The notes beneath the pieces are model-generated. The model was not told the origin of the DNA, made no database searches, and saw only the letters and a program-made list of their open reading frames with translations. Positions 42,293-53,578 of a stretch of DNA of 64,000 nucleotides are shown piece by piece; the first letter of the stretch is position 1, and each line of letters begins with the position of its first letter. A program made the translations under genes and the position numbers. The DNA is from Pinus tabuliformis (Eukaryota; Streptophyta; Pinopsida; Pinales; Pinaceae), in the NCBI GenBank assembly GCA_031772625.1, contig CM062818.1, positions 1,681,810,167-1,681,874,166 of the forward strand, written 5' to 3'.

Positions 42293-44305
42293 TGTTACCG
42301 CTCAAACTAGAAGGCATCCTAGGAGGGGATCCTATAGAGCAACTACTAGGCCAAGTGGCAACAATTGATCAATAGGCCACTGTCACCTCAACTAAAGCTC
42401 CCTGCTCTTTACGGACTTTCACCAATGGGAGGAGTCCCGATATGAGAACAACTATGAAAGATAGATCAGTGATAGGATGTAAAGTGATTCCAAAGGCTTA
42501 CTCACAAGAGAGGCTCAAATGACAAGTTCACTTGCTTTAGAAGCAAGATGTGTGGCTTTCTAAGAAGGGCTAAGAGGATACCTTGATCTAAGGTTGAGAG
42601 GTATTTCTTGATATGAGGTTCCCTAAACCAAAGAATCCTAAAAATATAATCTTTCTAAGCAATCCTTGTGAAATTGGAGTTACAGGTTGTGGGACCACAA
42701 AGAAGCCCTAGTGGGCCCAAACGAGATCAAGGTTTTGGGGTTGAATAACAAACTTATGGACTTGACCAAGTTGGGGTGGAGAAAGGATCAAAGGAATTAG
42801 ATTTCTCTTGAGATTTGAATGCAATAACCCCAATGAAGTCACTAACACAAGGAACCGCTAGGGCTTGCAATATCTTGAGATTCCACTGTCGGATTGGTCT
42901 CAAATTAGGAGGACCTCTCAAAAAGACACCAGTGCAGTTCTTGACCAATCTTCAAGGATTTTGGATGGCTAGAAAGAATTTCGTGTGATTCCCTAGGAGG
43001 CCTACTAGGGTTAGGGCTTAGAAAAGGAGAAAAGGTGAAAAGCAATTTTCTTTTGATGATCACCTAGGACTAGAACAATGCCTAGCCTATTGGGAGAATG
43101 AAGTCTAATGAAATCAATGTTTAGAGATGCTTATTCCCAAACAAGGAGTTCCCTAGCAACTAGGTTACTTAGGGAAATTTATACTTCTTTATGCTACAAA
43201 TTGATGACTTATCAAGGCAAATCATGAACAATCATGTACCCCTAGGACAATAATTCACCGTACTTCACAATAATCATATGAAAAATCCCTCACAAAGGCA
43301 AGATTAGCAACTTCACATTTGCATTAAGGCAACTACACCAGCTTCATGATCTAAAATATTTCATAGATCATTAAACGAGACAAAGTACAAGACAAACATG
43401 AAAAAGAGTACTCACAAGTACAGCAAAATTATTCCAATCATCAAAGTGCAAGAAAACCGAAGCTCCAAGACAATGATTAAGCTCTTCCAAACATCGAAAT
43501 GCATTAAGAAACCAATTCGTCCATCAAAAGGCTAGAGTGAAAATCCTAGAAGAAACAATGATCCAAATCCAAGTGATGATCAAATGGAATGATCATCACA
43601 TCAATATATATCCTCCCAAAGGGGTTCGATTTGCCTAATAAGGCCTAATAATGCCCCTACTAATAAAATAATGTGCCAAAATAACATCTCTTAGGGACAA
43701 GCCCACCAAGATAGCTCCATAATACAACAATAAGCCTCCCAAGAAAGCAAAATAATAGATACAATAGGTCAAAGGGCCATTGAAGAGGCCTAATGGAGTC
43801 CAATGTGTGCCAAGATGAATAAATGAGCTCCAAACATAGTGATCAAGGGGTTGGCCCCTTGATATCCAAGCAAACAACTTGTGGTGTCCCCAAGTGGCTA
43901 TGGGGGCACAAAACATCCTCATGGGTCTCCAAATGGATCAAACAAGCCTATATCCCATCTGTAAGGGCTAGAAGAATGGTGCAAGCCCTCCCATTGTCTC
44001 CTGCAGTGAGACACATCCTCATTTGGGCCTTGGATCAGCTACCAAGTGTGTGGTGCAAGAGTGGAGTCGATTAGGCAAGGTGGTCCAAGTGCATCATCAT
44101 CGTCCAAAAGGTGGAACATGAGCAAGCAAAGGTGGAACAGAAGGATCCCAAAGTGGCAATCTCCTCTGAGTTATGGGGGATATTGATGGCTCTCAACGCT
44201 CACCCTACAAATGTCAATATGACCCTCTGGAGAGCTTGGACGCTGCATAGGGAGACCAAACCCAAGACGAAGACCCACCTGCAATCTTGTATAAGATCCA
44301 ATGCA
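42293..44305 (-). repeat. 3' LTR of the gag-only element (2013 bp)
   Basis: It starts TGTTACCGCTCAAAC (plus side) and ends GATCCAATGCA, where the minus strand reads TGCATTGGATC directly after a purine tract. It matches 47796-48217 and 53579-54803 over their whole lengths, except for about 330 bp (near 43083-43410) absent from the other copy. Confidence 0.88.
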
Positions 44306-46560
44306 TCCCCACCTTCCAGTACAACAGATCATTAGTGCAATTGAGTAAATAAGCTTACAAATCATGGAACCAAGTGAACATTTCATGGTGGCACGCCCTT
44401 CCATAGTGGGCTTCAGAACGTACAAGTGTCTCCAAGTTCAAGAAGAAGGTTATCCAAGGACGCTATTAGATGGTTTCAACCACCAAGGGGGTGACGTATC
44501 CATGATACATCCATCAAATGGCAAGTGGCATGTGATATAATGGTGGAACGAAATGGGGCATCAGGGGAAGGCTCCAAGCCACATGCCGCAATATAAGGGT
44601 AGCCATAATAAGGGAAGCCCAAACTTGGGTGTATGAATGTAGGCGAAAGCAATTGTGGTACATGAGTTAACCTAGCCTTTGTTTTTCCACCTTTCTTCAT
44701 AAACCTTTGCCTTTTATTACTTTTTCTTTTGTAAGTGCTTGGGGCTCCAGGGAATGAGAGCATGATGTGTAGGATATAACAGTGAATACCACTTTAAGGT
44801 GGGGCAGTTCATCGCCCTCTAAGGGTTGGGACAATCACGGGTTGCTAAATGATGTAAGGGGTTAATATGAGGGGACCCTAGGAACCAGGGTGATGGCCAT
44901 GATGAAAGGGGTAGAGCTCATGTTTGGCTTTTGGACACGTGCAGAATTTGTATGTCCTGACCATCTTTTGCATTTCATTATGTTACATTTCCTGTTGAGA
45001 GTGACCAAATTATGCTTTTTCTTTTATGCTTTTTCTTTTTTTTTAGCTACATCAACCTTTGGGGCTTCGTTCAAAGCCCGACCCAAAGTGTGGACAAGGG
45101 AAAGGGGAGGCTAACTCCTTGTGGACCCAATGGAAAAATGTGGACCCAGATGGCAAATATGGTGAATGGGGTTATAATGAGCAGAGGGGAGTGATGTATA
45201 TAGTGTCAAGAAGCGGGACCACGCAACCAAAATTGGGGTTTCCCATGTAGTGCCACCCCTAAAGCTAATAGCCAATAAAGGAGATCCCATGGAACTGGGA
45301 TACAAGGCTAGCCATCAAATTGGAGACGAGTATAAACCAAGCCCACTCTTTCCGTCGAACCCCCGCACCAATCCATGCCCAAGAGTGCCTATGGTAAGTA
45401 AACAAAATACCCAACTACACAATGAAAAGCCATGCCTTCGGGGTTGGAAGGCCCGCCTTCAAACATACGATCATGACAGATGGGCAAGGGACCATATCGC
45501 TAGCTCAAGTGGCGGAAATAGTGGCACATTGAGCTAGCTAGTGGTTGCAAGGAGTTGTTGATTGTTGGTTGAGGACCATATAGGAGAAAAATTTCTCCTA
45601 TGGATACCACGAATGTATGGTGGGTAACATTTGGCTCCAACTGGGACATGATCTCTCAGAAGAGTGCACGAATGTACTTGAACAAGGAGGTCATGAGAAC
45701 ACCAGCAATCTCTTGGGACCACAGACCTGTTACTTGCACATATCAAAGATCAAGCACACAAGGTGGCATGTTTTTGTGGTGTCTTACGATCACCAATGCT
45801 TAATATTAGGCCATAAAATCAACAAGAAATAAAAATATATTCTAAATGCTATTTTTATATAAATGCAGTTAATCTATCATGATAATATCATATGATGGTA
45901 GCTCTAATGAGAAAATCAACATGCAATGCATCCTACCATAACATGCATATAATTTCAGGCAAATATTGTGCAATCATAGAGCTAGTGCAACCAACATATC
46001 ATTAGATCAATATAAATATGCTTACTTATATGATTATTCATGTGGTAGGTACCAAAGCCAACGTAGAAACAATCACATGGAGGATGATGCGAGTGGGAGG
46101 CGGGAAAGTATGATATCCATATGACGTAGAAAGGGGTCTTGGATGAGGGGAGGGGCACCATTTTAGACCTCCAGAGCCTTTCTTGCAGGCACAAAATGGA
46201 TGAATGAATGACCAAGCTCAGGAACTCCCTATCACGATCATTGTTCATAATATTATGCTTTGTGGATGCCGCAAGGTCATGATGGGAGGGGAAAGGATAC
46301 TGAGGCAAGGAAGAAGCGCAACAAACAAGTTGCTCAATGTGATGGTCACATTGGAGAAGAGCAATGATGGTGTGCTCATAATCTTGAGGGTGTGTTTGAG
46401 GAGCTAAAATATATCCAACGAGGGGCCCTTTCTTGACACTTTACTCAGGAGGGGGAAGGGCTTATAGTCATTTGAGATCATATGAAAAGGGGTGAGGGAA
46501 TCACTTATGGATGACTCAAAATGGTGAGCAAAAAGGAAAGGTGATGGGGAAGGTGAAGTG
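44306..46560 (-). other. non-coding inner region of the gag-only element
   Basis: There is no domain in this 2.2 kb. Short open frames on both strands (such as 45250-45537) show no similarity I recognise. The first bases (44306-44317) are the purine tract, on the minus strand GGAAGGTGGGGA. Confidence 0.5.
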
Positions 46561-46599
46561 TTATATTTACCAGGCCTATTTTTCTCAAAATCATAACCT

Positions 46600-47510
46600 A
46601 AAGACTCATCAATGTCAAGGGAAGGGTCCTCAAGTGGTTTGAGTATGCTCTTGGAATCACAAGGCAGACAAGAAGCAACAAGGGCCCTATCGATTTCATC
46701 ATCATTAGTATCAGAAAATAGGGTTTTCCCAAAAAGGAGGATCGGTCTCTTCTACTTTCCCTCTTTCATGCAAGGGAAAATAATTATCCTCCTTCCCAAG
46801 TGTGTCGATGGATATGTCATCACAATCATCACAAATAACACCTGATAGAAAGGGAAGACCAATCTCAACTTCATCCTCCTTGTCGGTGTCATAAATGGGA
46901 GCACAATCAAATTGAGCACCAACGATTTCCTATTTCTCCCTTTCAACACGTAAGTAATCCTTAATGTCAACTTCCAAGGGACTAATCGGATCACCTTCCC
47001 CAAGGTTCTCAAAGGAAGAATCATCAAGAGTGATATCCTTGGGAAAGGTAAGGTTAGCCTCAACTTCAATTACCATAGATTCATTCTCCTGATCACATGT
47101 TCTCAAGATCATCTTTATCATCATTTTCATCATGTGGACCCATGGAGAACTCATCTTCTTGCTCATCATTTAGATTCCCAAGGTCTTCTCCAACTTCTTC
47201 CTCTTGACCAATGAAACCTTCTCTTTGGAGGGAAACCTCTAAGTTTTCACAAGCAGCTTCATTAGTTTGGAATTTTGGCCCCTTATACTTCATGAATTTG
47301 TTGATCAAGTCGACAAAAGATGAAAAGCTTTCAAGCTCACATGAATCAAGCCAGCCTTTTTTTCATCTCCAATAGCGGCAATAAATAACTCAATGAGGTT
47401 GTCTTGATGAACCACATTCATTTCGGAAGCATGCATGAGAAGTTTTGCTATGTGGTCAATTGTTGTACATGGATCACCAACAAATTGTGGCATATTTTGC
47501 ATGAATTTTC
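46600..47510 (-). pseudogene. gag-like region of the non-autonomous gypsy element
   Basis: Near the primer site the minus strand encodes MQNMPQFVGDPCTTIDHIAK then ASEMNVVHQDNLIELFIAAI and GDEKKAG (47502-47305). This fits a gypsy gag core, in which F.GDP......F......V...D.....F...L...A..W occurs. Further on are acidic stretches (EDEFSMGPHDENDDKDDLEN; APIYDTDKEDEVEIG; CDDCDDISIDTLGKEDNYF) like the poorly conserved region of some plant gypsy polyproteins. Stops and frame changes break it. Confidence 0.55.
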
Positions 47511-47772
47511 AATCTAGGCCATTTGGGTATCTTGGGACCCATGTGATATCCAAAACAGGGAATCATTCATGAAGTATTTTGACAACCATTGATCTTTATA
47601 TATTGATAATGTGGGAGTCGCCAGGGTGAATAAAATTACCTCAACTAATGCTTGGTTCACCATACAAGCATTGACTTTAAAGATCAATGAGGAAATAGGG
47701 CCTCGTTCCTCCAACGGACTCGCCAATAGATGTGTCAATATTTTCCTATGGGAAACAAGACACACGCCTTAT

Positions 47773-47791
47773 GTCCCCAACAACGGCGCCA
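47773..47791 (-). promoter_or_regulatory. primer-binding site of the gag-only element
   Basis: The minus strand reads TGGCGCCGTTGTTGGGGAC, next to the LTR end. It is very close to the TGGCGCCGTTGCCGGGGA-type site of plant Ty3/gypsy elements of the Tat/Athila kind. This places the 5' LTR to the right and assigns the element to gypsy although it has no pol. Confidence 0.88.
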
Positions 47792-47795
47792 AAAA

Positions 47796-48217
47796 TGTTA
47801 CCGCTCAAACTAGCAAGGGTCCTAGGAGGGGATCCTATAGAGCAACTACTAGGTCAAGTGGCAACAATGGAGCAATAGCCCACTGTCACCTCAGCTAAAG
47901 CTCCCTACTCTTTACAGACTTTCACCAATGGGAAGAATCGCGTATGAAAAGAACCACTAGGAAAGATAAATCAATGATAGGATGTAAAGTGATTCCAAAG
48001 GCCTATTCACAAGAAATACTCAAATGACAAGTTTACTTGCTTTAGAAGCAAGATGTGTAGCTCTCTAAGAAGGCTAAGAGAATACCTTGATCTAGGGTTG
48101 AGAGGTATTTCTTGATATGAGGTGCCCTAAACCAAAGAATCCTAAAATGATAAGGTTTCTAAGCAATCCCTGTGAAATTGGAGTTACAAGGTTGCGAGAC
48201 AACAAAGAAGCCCTAAT
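47796..48217 (-). repeat. 5' LTR of the gag-only element, part next to primer site
   Basis: It matches 42293-42705. The match breaks at AAGAAGCCCTAA, where gypsy LTR sequence begins, and picks up again at 53579. About 50 bp present in the intact copy (GGGCCCAAACGAGATC...) are missing at the break. Confidence 0.88.
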
Positions 48218-48378
48218 TGGTCCCGGTTTTCCCAAAAAATGTCATTTAGAGCCTCAAAACAACTCCGGAAGTTCGGGACCCGAAAAACTGCCAAAATAGT
48301 AAATTGTGAAAACTGAAAGAAACAATGGTGGGGGTCCAAGTGGAATAGGCGGGTGGCCACTGATATCCACCAAGATCA
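48218..48378 (-). repeat. 3' LTR remnant of nested gypsy
   Basis: About 160 bp (GGTCCCGGTTTTCCCAAAAA ... CCACCAAGATCA) match 53396-53578, with the 5' copy carrying an extra CTACAAATAAGG-type stretch. The purine tract on the minus strand precedes it directly. Confidence 0.88.
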
Positions 48379-48659
48379 TTCTTTCCCCCTTAGGAAGCAA
48401 TGGTCCCCATTGCATTGAATTCCTCCATGAAATGAGGAAACTTCTATTGAACTTGGTCCTTGGTGAGCCACTTGCCCTGGTGAAGGAGTTGGCCTGCTTT
48501 GACACCTCAATATAGTTGGATCCTTTGTTGTCGGGTGTTCTTGATCTACGTCTCCATGATCCGATCAGTTGTGGCTTGTTCCATGCAATCTGGATTTAAC
48601 TCTGTAGGTGTGAGTTGTTTTGCAATGTCTGATGTGTCTAACAATGGTGGGAAGTATGG

Positions 48660-49034
48660 TCAAAGGCTGTCCACATTGAAAACTGGGTGCAAGCCAAGGA
48701 ATGGGGGAATGCTAAGCTCAAATGCATTGTCTCCCACAGCCTTGGTAATGGTGTAAGGACCATATTGGATTGGTCTGAGTTTCCAATAGGCTCCAGTAAG
48801 GCGTTCCTTCTGCAAATGCAACCAGACTTTATCACCCACCTGAAACTTGTGTGGCACCCGATGTTGATCATGTCGTTGCTTGTACTTGGCGTTTGATTTC
48901 TCCAGAATGTCGCGGACCTGTTGGCGGATATGTTGGATGTGCTCAATGAAGTTGTTTGCCTTATCGGCTTCGGACTGGACATGAGCTGAATCTGCCTGAA
49001 TAGCTGCAAATGGTATGGCCACATCAATGGACAT
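48660..49034 (-). pseudogene. nested gypsy integrase C-terminal domain
   Basis: The frame contains NAKYKQRHDQHRVPHKFQVG then GDKVWLHLQKERLTGAYWKL and YGPYTITKAVGDNAFELSIP. This is the GPY/F-type C-terminal region (GDKV...L...KL...GPY) of gypsy integrases. A tail to about 48390 (not shown as a domain) has no clear chromodomain. Confidence 0.85.
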
Positions 49035-49057
49035 ACTGGCTGGAATCCCAAGCCCAC

Positions 49058-49654
49058 CTAAAAAGGGTTGTGGCCAGTCAAGCTGTGGAGAGCCCGGTTA
49101 TAGTTGTGTTCGACATAGGGGAGGCTCTCATCCCATGTGTGTGGATGCTTTGAGTTGTAAATGCACAAAATGTGTACGATCATCCTGTCGACAACCTCTG
49201 TTTGGCCATCGGTTTGGGGATGGAAAGTTCTGGACTTAGTGAGCTTAGTGTCCAACATCGACCAGAGACTAGACCAAAATGCACCGAGGAACTTGTTATC
49301 CCGATCTGAGATGATAGACTGTGGGATCCCAAAGTGTACCCACACTCATTCAAAGAAGAGTTTAGCAGTGGCTTCTGCTGTGATATTCTTCTTGCAGGCC
49401 GCCATAATGGCCATCTTCGAGAATTTGTCGACGACCACAAAAACATAGTCGTTGCCATGCTTAGTAGAAGGAAGGCCCGACATGTAATCCATGGAGATGG
49501 ATTCCCAAGGTCGACTAGGGGTAGGCAACGGAGTATAGAGGCCTTGCTTCTTGATGGTCGGTTTGGTAATGGCGCATGCAGTGCAGGATCTGATGTACTT
49601 CCCAACATCCTGTCGAAGATTCGGCCAATAGAAATACTTCTGCAATACTGCCAC
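49058..49654 (-). pseudogene. nested gypsy integrase core
   Basis: FYWPNLRQDVGKYIRSCTAC carries the zinc-binding CxxC part; ESISMDYMSGLPSTKHGNDY carries the first Asp; IISDRDNKFLGAFW carries the second Asp; TFHPQTDGQTEVVDRM carries the Glu. A stop codon lies between the frames 49654-49346 and 49345-49058 (KLFFE-stop-VWVHFG). All three catalytic acids remain. Confidence 0.9.
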
Positions 49655-49957
49655 CGTTTTCTCGACCTCGAAATGCCCAGTGGCCTGACTGTAGTGCGCT
49701 TCCTAAATCATCTTGGCACGCTCGCTTGAAGGAACACAAATGTGTCCCAGGTGGCATAACAGGGCATCCTAGAAATGAAAATCTGGAACTTGTTGACCCT
49801 CCAAGAGCGTCTGGTATGTGTGGCCGAATTCTGGGTCGCTTTTGTAGAGAAATGGCCAATCAGAAGTCTCGTGCTCACACGAGTTGAGTACGATGGTTAA
49901 TGCCATGATCGGTGGTCGACTGAGGCAGTCTGCAACATCATTGGTGTTTCCCTTCTT

Positions 49958-50599
49958 CTACTTGATATTCAAATGGAACCGTTGCAGGTATGTGGACCAC
50001 TTCAGATGGCAATCATTCTGCCACTTCCCTTGCACCTGTATGAATTGCAGCAGTCGGTGATCTGTGTGGATGACCGTTTCCTTCTCCAAAATGTAATGCT
50101 TCCATTGTCGGTAGGTCTGCACAATGGAATACATCACTTTGTCATAAGTGGGATACTTCCAAACTGTGTCTGGAAGTGTGTCATTGTGATATGCCACTGG
50201 ATGCCCCTATTGAGTAAGCACTGCCCCAATAGCATAGTCAGAGGCATCTGTCTCGATCTCAAATGGTTGTTGCAAGTCTGGTAATGTGAGCATTGGTGCA
50301 GAGCAGAGGTGATGTTTCATCTCTGCGAATGCCTTATGTTGAGATTCAAACCAAAAGAATTTTGCTTTTGCTCCTCCCTTGGTGACTTGACTCAAGGGCC
50401 AAGTGACATGAGAGAATCCCAACACGAACCTGCGGTAGAAATTGGCAAGACCCAAAAAGTCGTGAAGCTCTATCAAAGTAATTGGGGTTAGCCTATCCTG
50501 AATGACTTCGATCTTGGCTGGATCCACATGCACCCCCCGTTCATCAATAATGTATCCCAGATACTGAACCTGGGTCATGCCAAAAGTGCATTTCTCCAA
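49958..50599 (-). pseudogene. nested gypsy RT connection and RNase H
   Basis: KCTFGMTQVQYLGYIIDERG and LGLANFYRRFVLGFSHVTWP are the end of RT. FEIETDASDYAIGAVLTQ carries the first Asp of RNase H, and after a stop, AYHNDTLPDTVWKYPTYDKV ... ETVIHTDHRLLQFI continues the domain. RNase H degrades RNA in the hybrid. Of the usual SRKL..AE.NY pattern only remnants (TYDKVMYSIVQ) remain. Confidence 0.85.
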
Positions 50600-50641
50600 A
50601 CTGGCACACAGCTTGTGTTGCCGCAGTGTTTGGAGAACCTG

Positions 50642-51262
50642 TCAGATGTGGTGGAGGTGCTCTTCCCATCTCTGGCTGAAGATCAGGATGTCATCCAAGT
50701 ATACCACTACAAATGAGTTGGTGAATGGCCGCAAGATGTCATCCATCAGCCTCATGAAGGTTGCAGGAACATTCATCAACCCGAAAGGCATAACCAACCA
50801 TTCGAAAAGGCCCTCCTTGGCTTTGAAGGAAGTCTTCCACACATCGGAGGATTCAATTGGTACCTGGGGATATCTGGACTTCAAGTCGATCTTGTTGAAA
50901 TATTTAGCCCCCTTGAGTTGGTCCAGAAGGTCATCAATCCATGGGATCGAGTACCTATTCCAGACAGTGATCTTGTTCAGTGCCCGATAGTTGATACAAA
51001 GTCTCCAAGTCCCATCCTTCTTTTGTACCAACACAATCGGGCTCCCATAGGGCGATGAACTCGGTCAGATGTGACCTTTCTGCAGCAACTCCTGAATCTG
51101 CCTCTTGATTTTGTCGTTCTCCAGAACGGAGCACCGATAGATTGGTCCATTGGGAAACGGCGCACCTGGAGTCAAATCGATGGAGTGCTTGCCCTGACAA
51201 TGCAGAGGCACCCCTGCGAGGGAGGTGAAGATGTCCTCGTACTCCTCCACAACCTTGTCCAT
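50642..51262 (-). pseudogene. nested gypsy reverse transcriptase
   Basis: In order: IPKMDKVVEEYEDIF-like entry region at 51262, LTPGAPFPNGPIYR, then a frame break; LVQKKDGTWRLCINYRALNK, YFNKIDLKSRYPQVPI, LFEWLVMPFGLMNVPATFMR, and the catalytic box VVVYLDDILIFS. The primary motifs are intact. A frameshift at about 51040-51065 separates the two parts. Confidence 0.9.
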
Positions 51263-51432
51263 CTGTTGTTGTCATGCGGAGGGGCCCTGTCTGGAGGTCG
51301 TGGCCACCATCTTCTTCTTTCCCTAAGGGCATATCATCAAGAAAACAAATTTCCCAGTTTTGGAAATGAGCTTACTGCATTGTTTTGCAATAACCAAAGA
51401 GATGACAGTGGTAGGCAGTGCTACCTCCGATA

Positions 51433-51987
51433 TCATGTACAACTTATTTCCCAAAGTAACAATAACAGCGCGAGGATTGACTCATACATAGCATGTCGCT
51501 TCCACAAGTATGGTTGGCCTATTAATACATCACAAGCATCAAGGGGAGCAATGTCAGATAATACCTCATCCGTGAATGGCTTGATGTTGTATACACTCAT
51601 TGTTAACTCACGCGAAGATCTCGTCCTTGGTGAAGCCACCTGATGGTGTACGATTGTCGGTGTGCTGTCGTCGGTAAGCCCAACCGCTTCACGACCTCTG
51701 CCGAAATGAGGTTCTTTTGGCTCCCGTTGTCGATAATGAACTATAGCGGGGAACCCTTTACCCACATCTGGGAGTGGAAGAGGCGCTCTTCCTCCTCTGG
51801 ATCTTCGAGTTCCTCCTTCTGGATCTTCCTAGTGGCAATGGTGGCGTTGGGCTCCGCATCGATAATCTGCTTCCCTTTGTCATTCACCTTGTCAGGATCT
51901 GACTCAGAGTCGGAACATGCATATGATTTCGAAGCCTTCAACTCGGCCACCAGTGGCTGCTTGGCTCAACAGTCACTTGTGTTGTGA
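51433..51987 (-). pseudogene. nested gypsy protease region
   Basis: The minus-strand stretch before RT encodes ELTMSVYNIKPFTDEVLSDI and APLDACDVLIGQPYLWKRHA, the C-terminal half of a retropepsin (D.LLG..W.). A protease first half should lie at 51.7-51.8 kb, where the strand reads a decayed FIIDNGSQKN-like motif. A linker with EEELEDPEEEER (51950-51741) precedes it. Confidence 0.7.
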
Positions 51988-52030
51988 GTGGAGCTCCTAT
52001 GGAACTCAAACCACTTTCTCGTGTCCTTCT

Positions 52031-52960
52031 TCAGCTTCGCGATGTTGTTCTTTGCTTGCGACTTTGGCGGCTTGTCTTGAGCCGCCCCGTCTTGGCTTTG
52101 CCCTTTGTTCTGTGGTTTGGGGACACCTTTCCCTTGCTTCGGATTCGCAGATCCAAAGTCTCGCTTCTTCTATTTAAACTTCTGCTCGATCTTGACGGCG
52201 TATCGGTACATCGTGTCATGCGAGGAGATGTCCAGGAACTCCATCTCGTCCTGGATGTACCTCTGTAGGCAGCCGGAGTACTTGAGTACCAAATGCTTCT
52301 TAGAATCCTCGATACCCAACTTCGTGCCTACAGTATGAAAAACATTGGTTAACTATGGCACATCTTGGCCGCTTCCCTGCCACAGTGTTGTCCACTTTAT
52401 ATATTTATCCTCATAGCTCCCGACAGGGTAGTACTGCTCCTTGATGGCATCCCGGAACGAATTCCAAGTGGGTGCGGCTGAAAACAGTGAGGTCGTACTT
52501 TCATCCTTCTGCTCACAGTAGGTTTCCCACTAGTCCTTGACGTGGGGGGCAGCTTTGAGAAGAGCAAAAGTAATCTTTTCTCGGCTAGAAAAATTATGAA
52601 CAGAAAAATATCCTTTTAGCAGATTTAACCATTTATCTATAGCGTCTGCATCTATTTGGCCCTCAAATATGGGAATGTCAAAGTTTACTTGTACCTTAAA
52701 AGGAGTGGAGCCTCCAGAGTGGCTGCTGGATGTGGATGCGCTGCCGATGGGCAACCATTGAAGGATTTGGGCAAAGTTATCCATCATCGCGTTCCTTTGT
52801 TTCTCGAGGGCCTCCTCGAGCAATATTTTGATAGGATCTCTGCCCCTTCGTCTTTCTTTTCTTCCCCCATGGGCGGTCGTTGGAGTTTGCGAGGTTGATC
52901 TTGCAAAGGTTCAACCAGATCGAGCCCTAACTCCTTATATCCCAACCGCTCTGATACCAC
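52031..52960 (-). pseudogene. nested gypsy gag
   Basis: The gag core is at 52823-52530: ALEKQRNAMMDNFAQILQWL, FKVQVNFDIPIFEGQIDADA, IDKWLNLLKGYFSVHNFSSR. The IP.F.G..D...IDKWL..L..YF pattern is typical of plant gypsy gag. Later basic parts reach 52.03 kb. Stops at about 52.53 and elsewhere interrupt the frame, and no clean CCHC knuckle is visible. Confidence 0.8.
52948..52959 (-). promoter_or_regulatory. primer-binding site of nested gypsy
   Basis: The minus strand reads TGGTATCAGAGC, one base from the LTR end (GGATCA|G|TGG), an initiator Met-tRNA type site. Confidence 0.9.
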
Positions 52961-53578
52961 TGATCCAGATTTAAACAAGAATGCAACAAATTATAGATAT
53001 AAAGATTAATACAAAGATGCAGTAGAAATAACACTTCATTTCATTAATATCAAATACTGAAATATGCTTACAAACAGAATGGAAATAAGACTAGCTCGGG
53101 CAATGGTAGCTTATCTCTGAGAAGAGATGTGGCGGCTACATGCCTCTGAACTATGTTACAATGAGGCTCAAAGGCCTATTTATTATTGAGAAACAATAGA
53201 AAACCCTAAACATCCAAAAACCTAACCCTAGGAGATGAAGCGCCAAACTATGGGCCCCGTTTGGGTAAATTGGTACATCAACTTCTCCGGTCATAACTTT
53301 GGCATACAATCTCTGTTTGACACGCACAATACCTCGTTAGAAAGATCTAACCGAGGAGTAAACTTTTGAATGACCAACATTTGTGAACAACTCATGTTGG
53401 TCCCGGTTTTCCCAAAAAACGTCATTTAGGGCCTCAAAACGGCTCTGAAAGTTCAGGACCCAAAAAACTGCCAAAAATAGTAAATTGTGCTACAAATAAG
53501 GAAACTGAAAAACTGAAAGAAACAATGGTGGGGGTCCAAGTGGAATAGGTGAGTGGCCACCAATACCCACCTAGATCA
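52961..53578 (-). repeat. 5' LTR of nested gypsy (618 bp)
   Basis: It has TG...CA ends as read on both strands (TGATCCAGATTT ... CCTAGATCA). The minus strand has an AATAAATAGGCC TATA-like box at about 53166-53178. Its last 180 bp match the 3' LTR remnant at 48218-48378. Confidence 0.87.

Larger units (their letters stand above)
48218..53578 (-). mobile_element. Ty3/gypsy element nested in the gag-only element's LTR
   Basis: On the minus strand: 5' LTR (53578-52961), primer site TGGTATCAGAGC (52959-52948), gag, protease, RT, RNase H, integrase, purine tract (AAGGGGGAAAGAA) and a 3' LTR cut to 48378-48218. The 3' LTR has lost about 450 bp together with about 50 bp of host LTR. The right LTR end abuts ACCAAGTTG, which matches the uninterrupted host LTR. 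RT before integrase confirms Ty3/gypsy. Several stops break pol. Confidence 0.9.

Noticed and set aside
43635..43922. Minus-strand ORF of 95 codons (also present at 54130-54453) as a conserved small protein.
   Set aside because: Both copies lie at equivalent positions in the two LTRs of one element, so their similarity comes from LTR duplication, not from selection on a protein.
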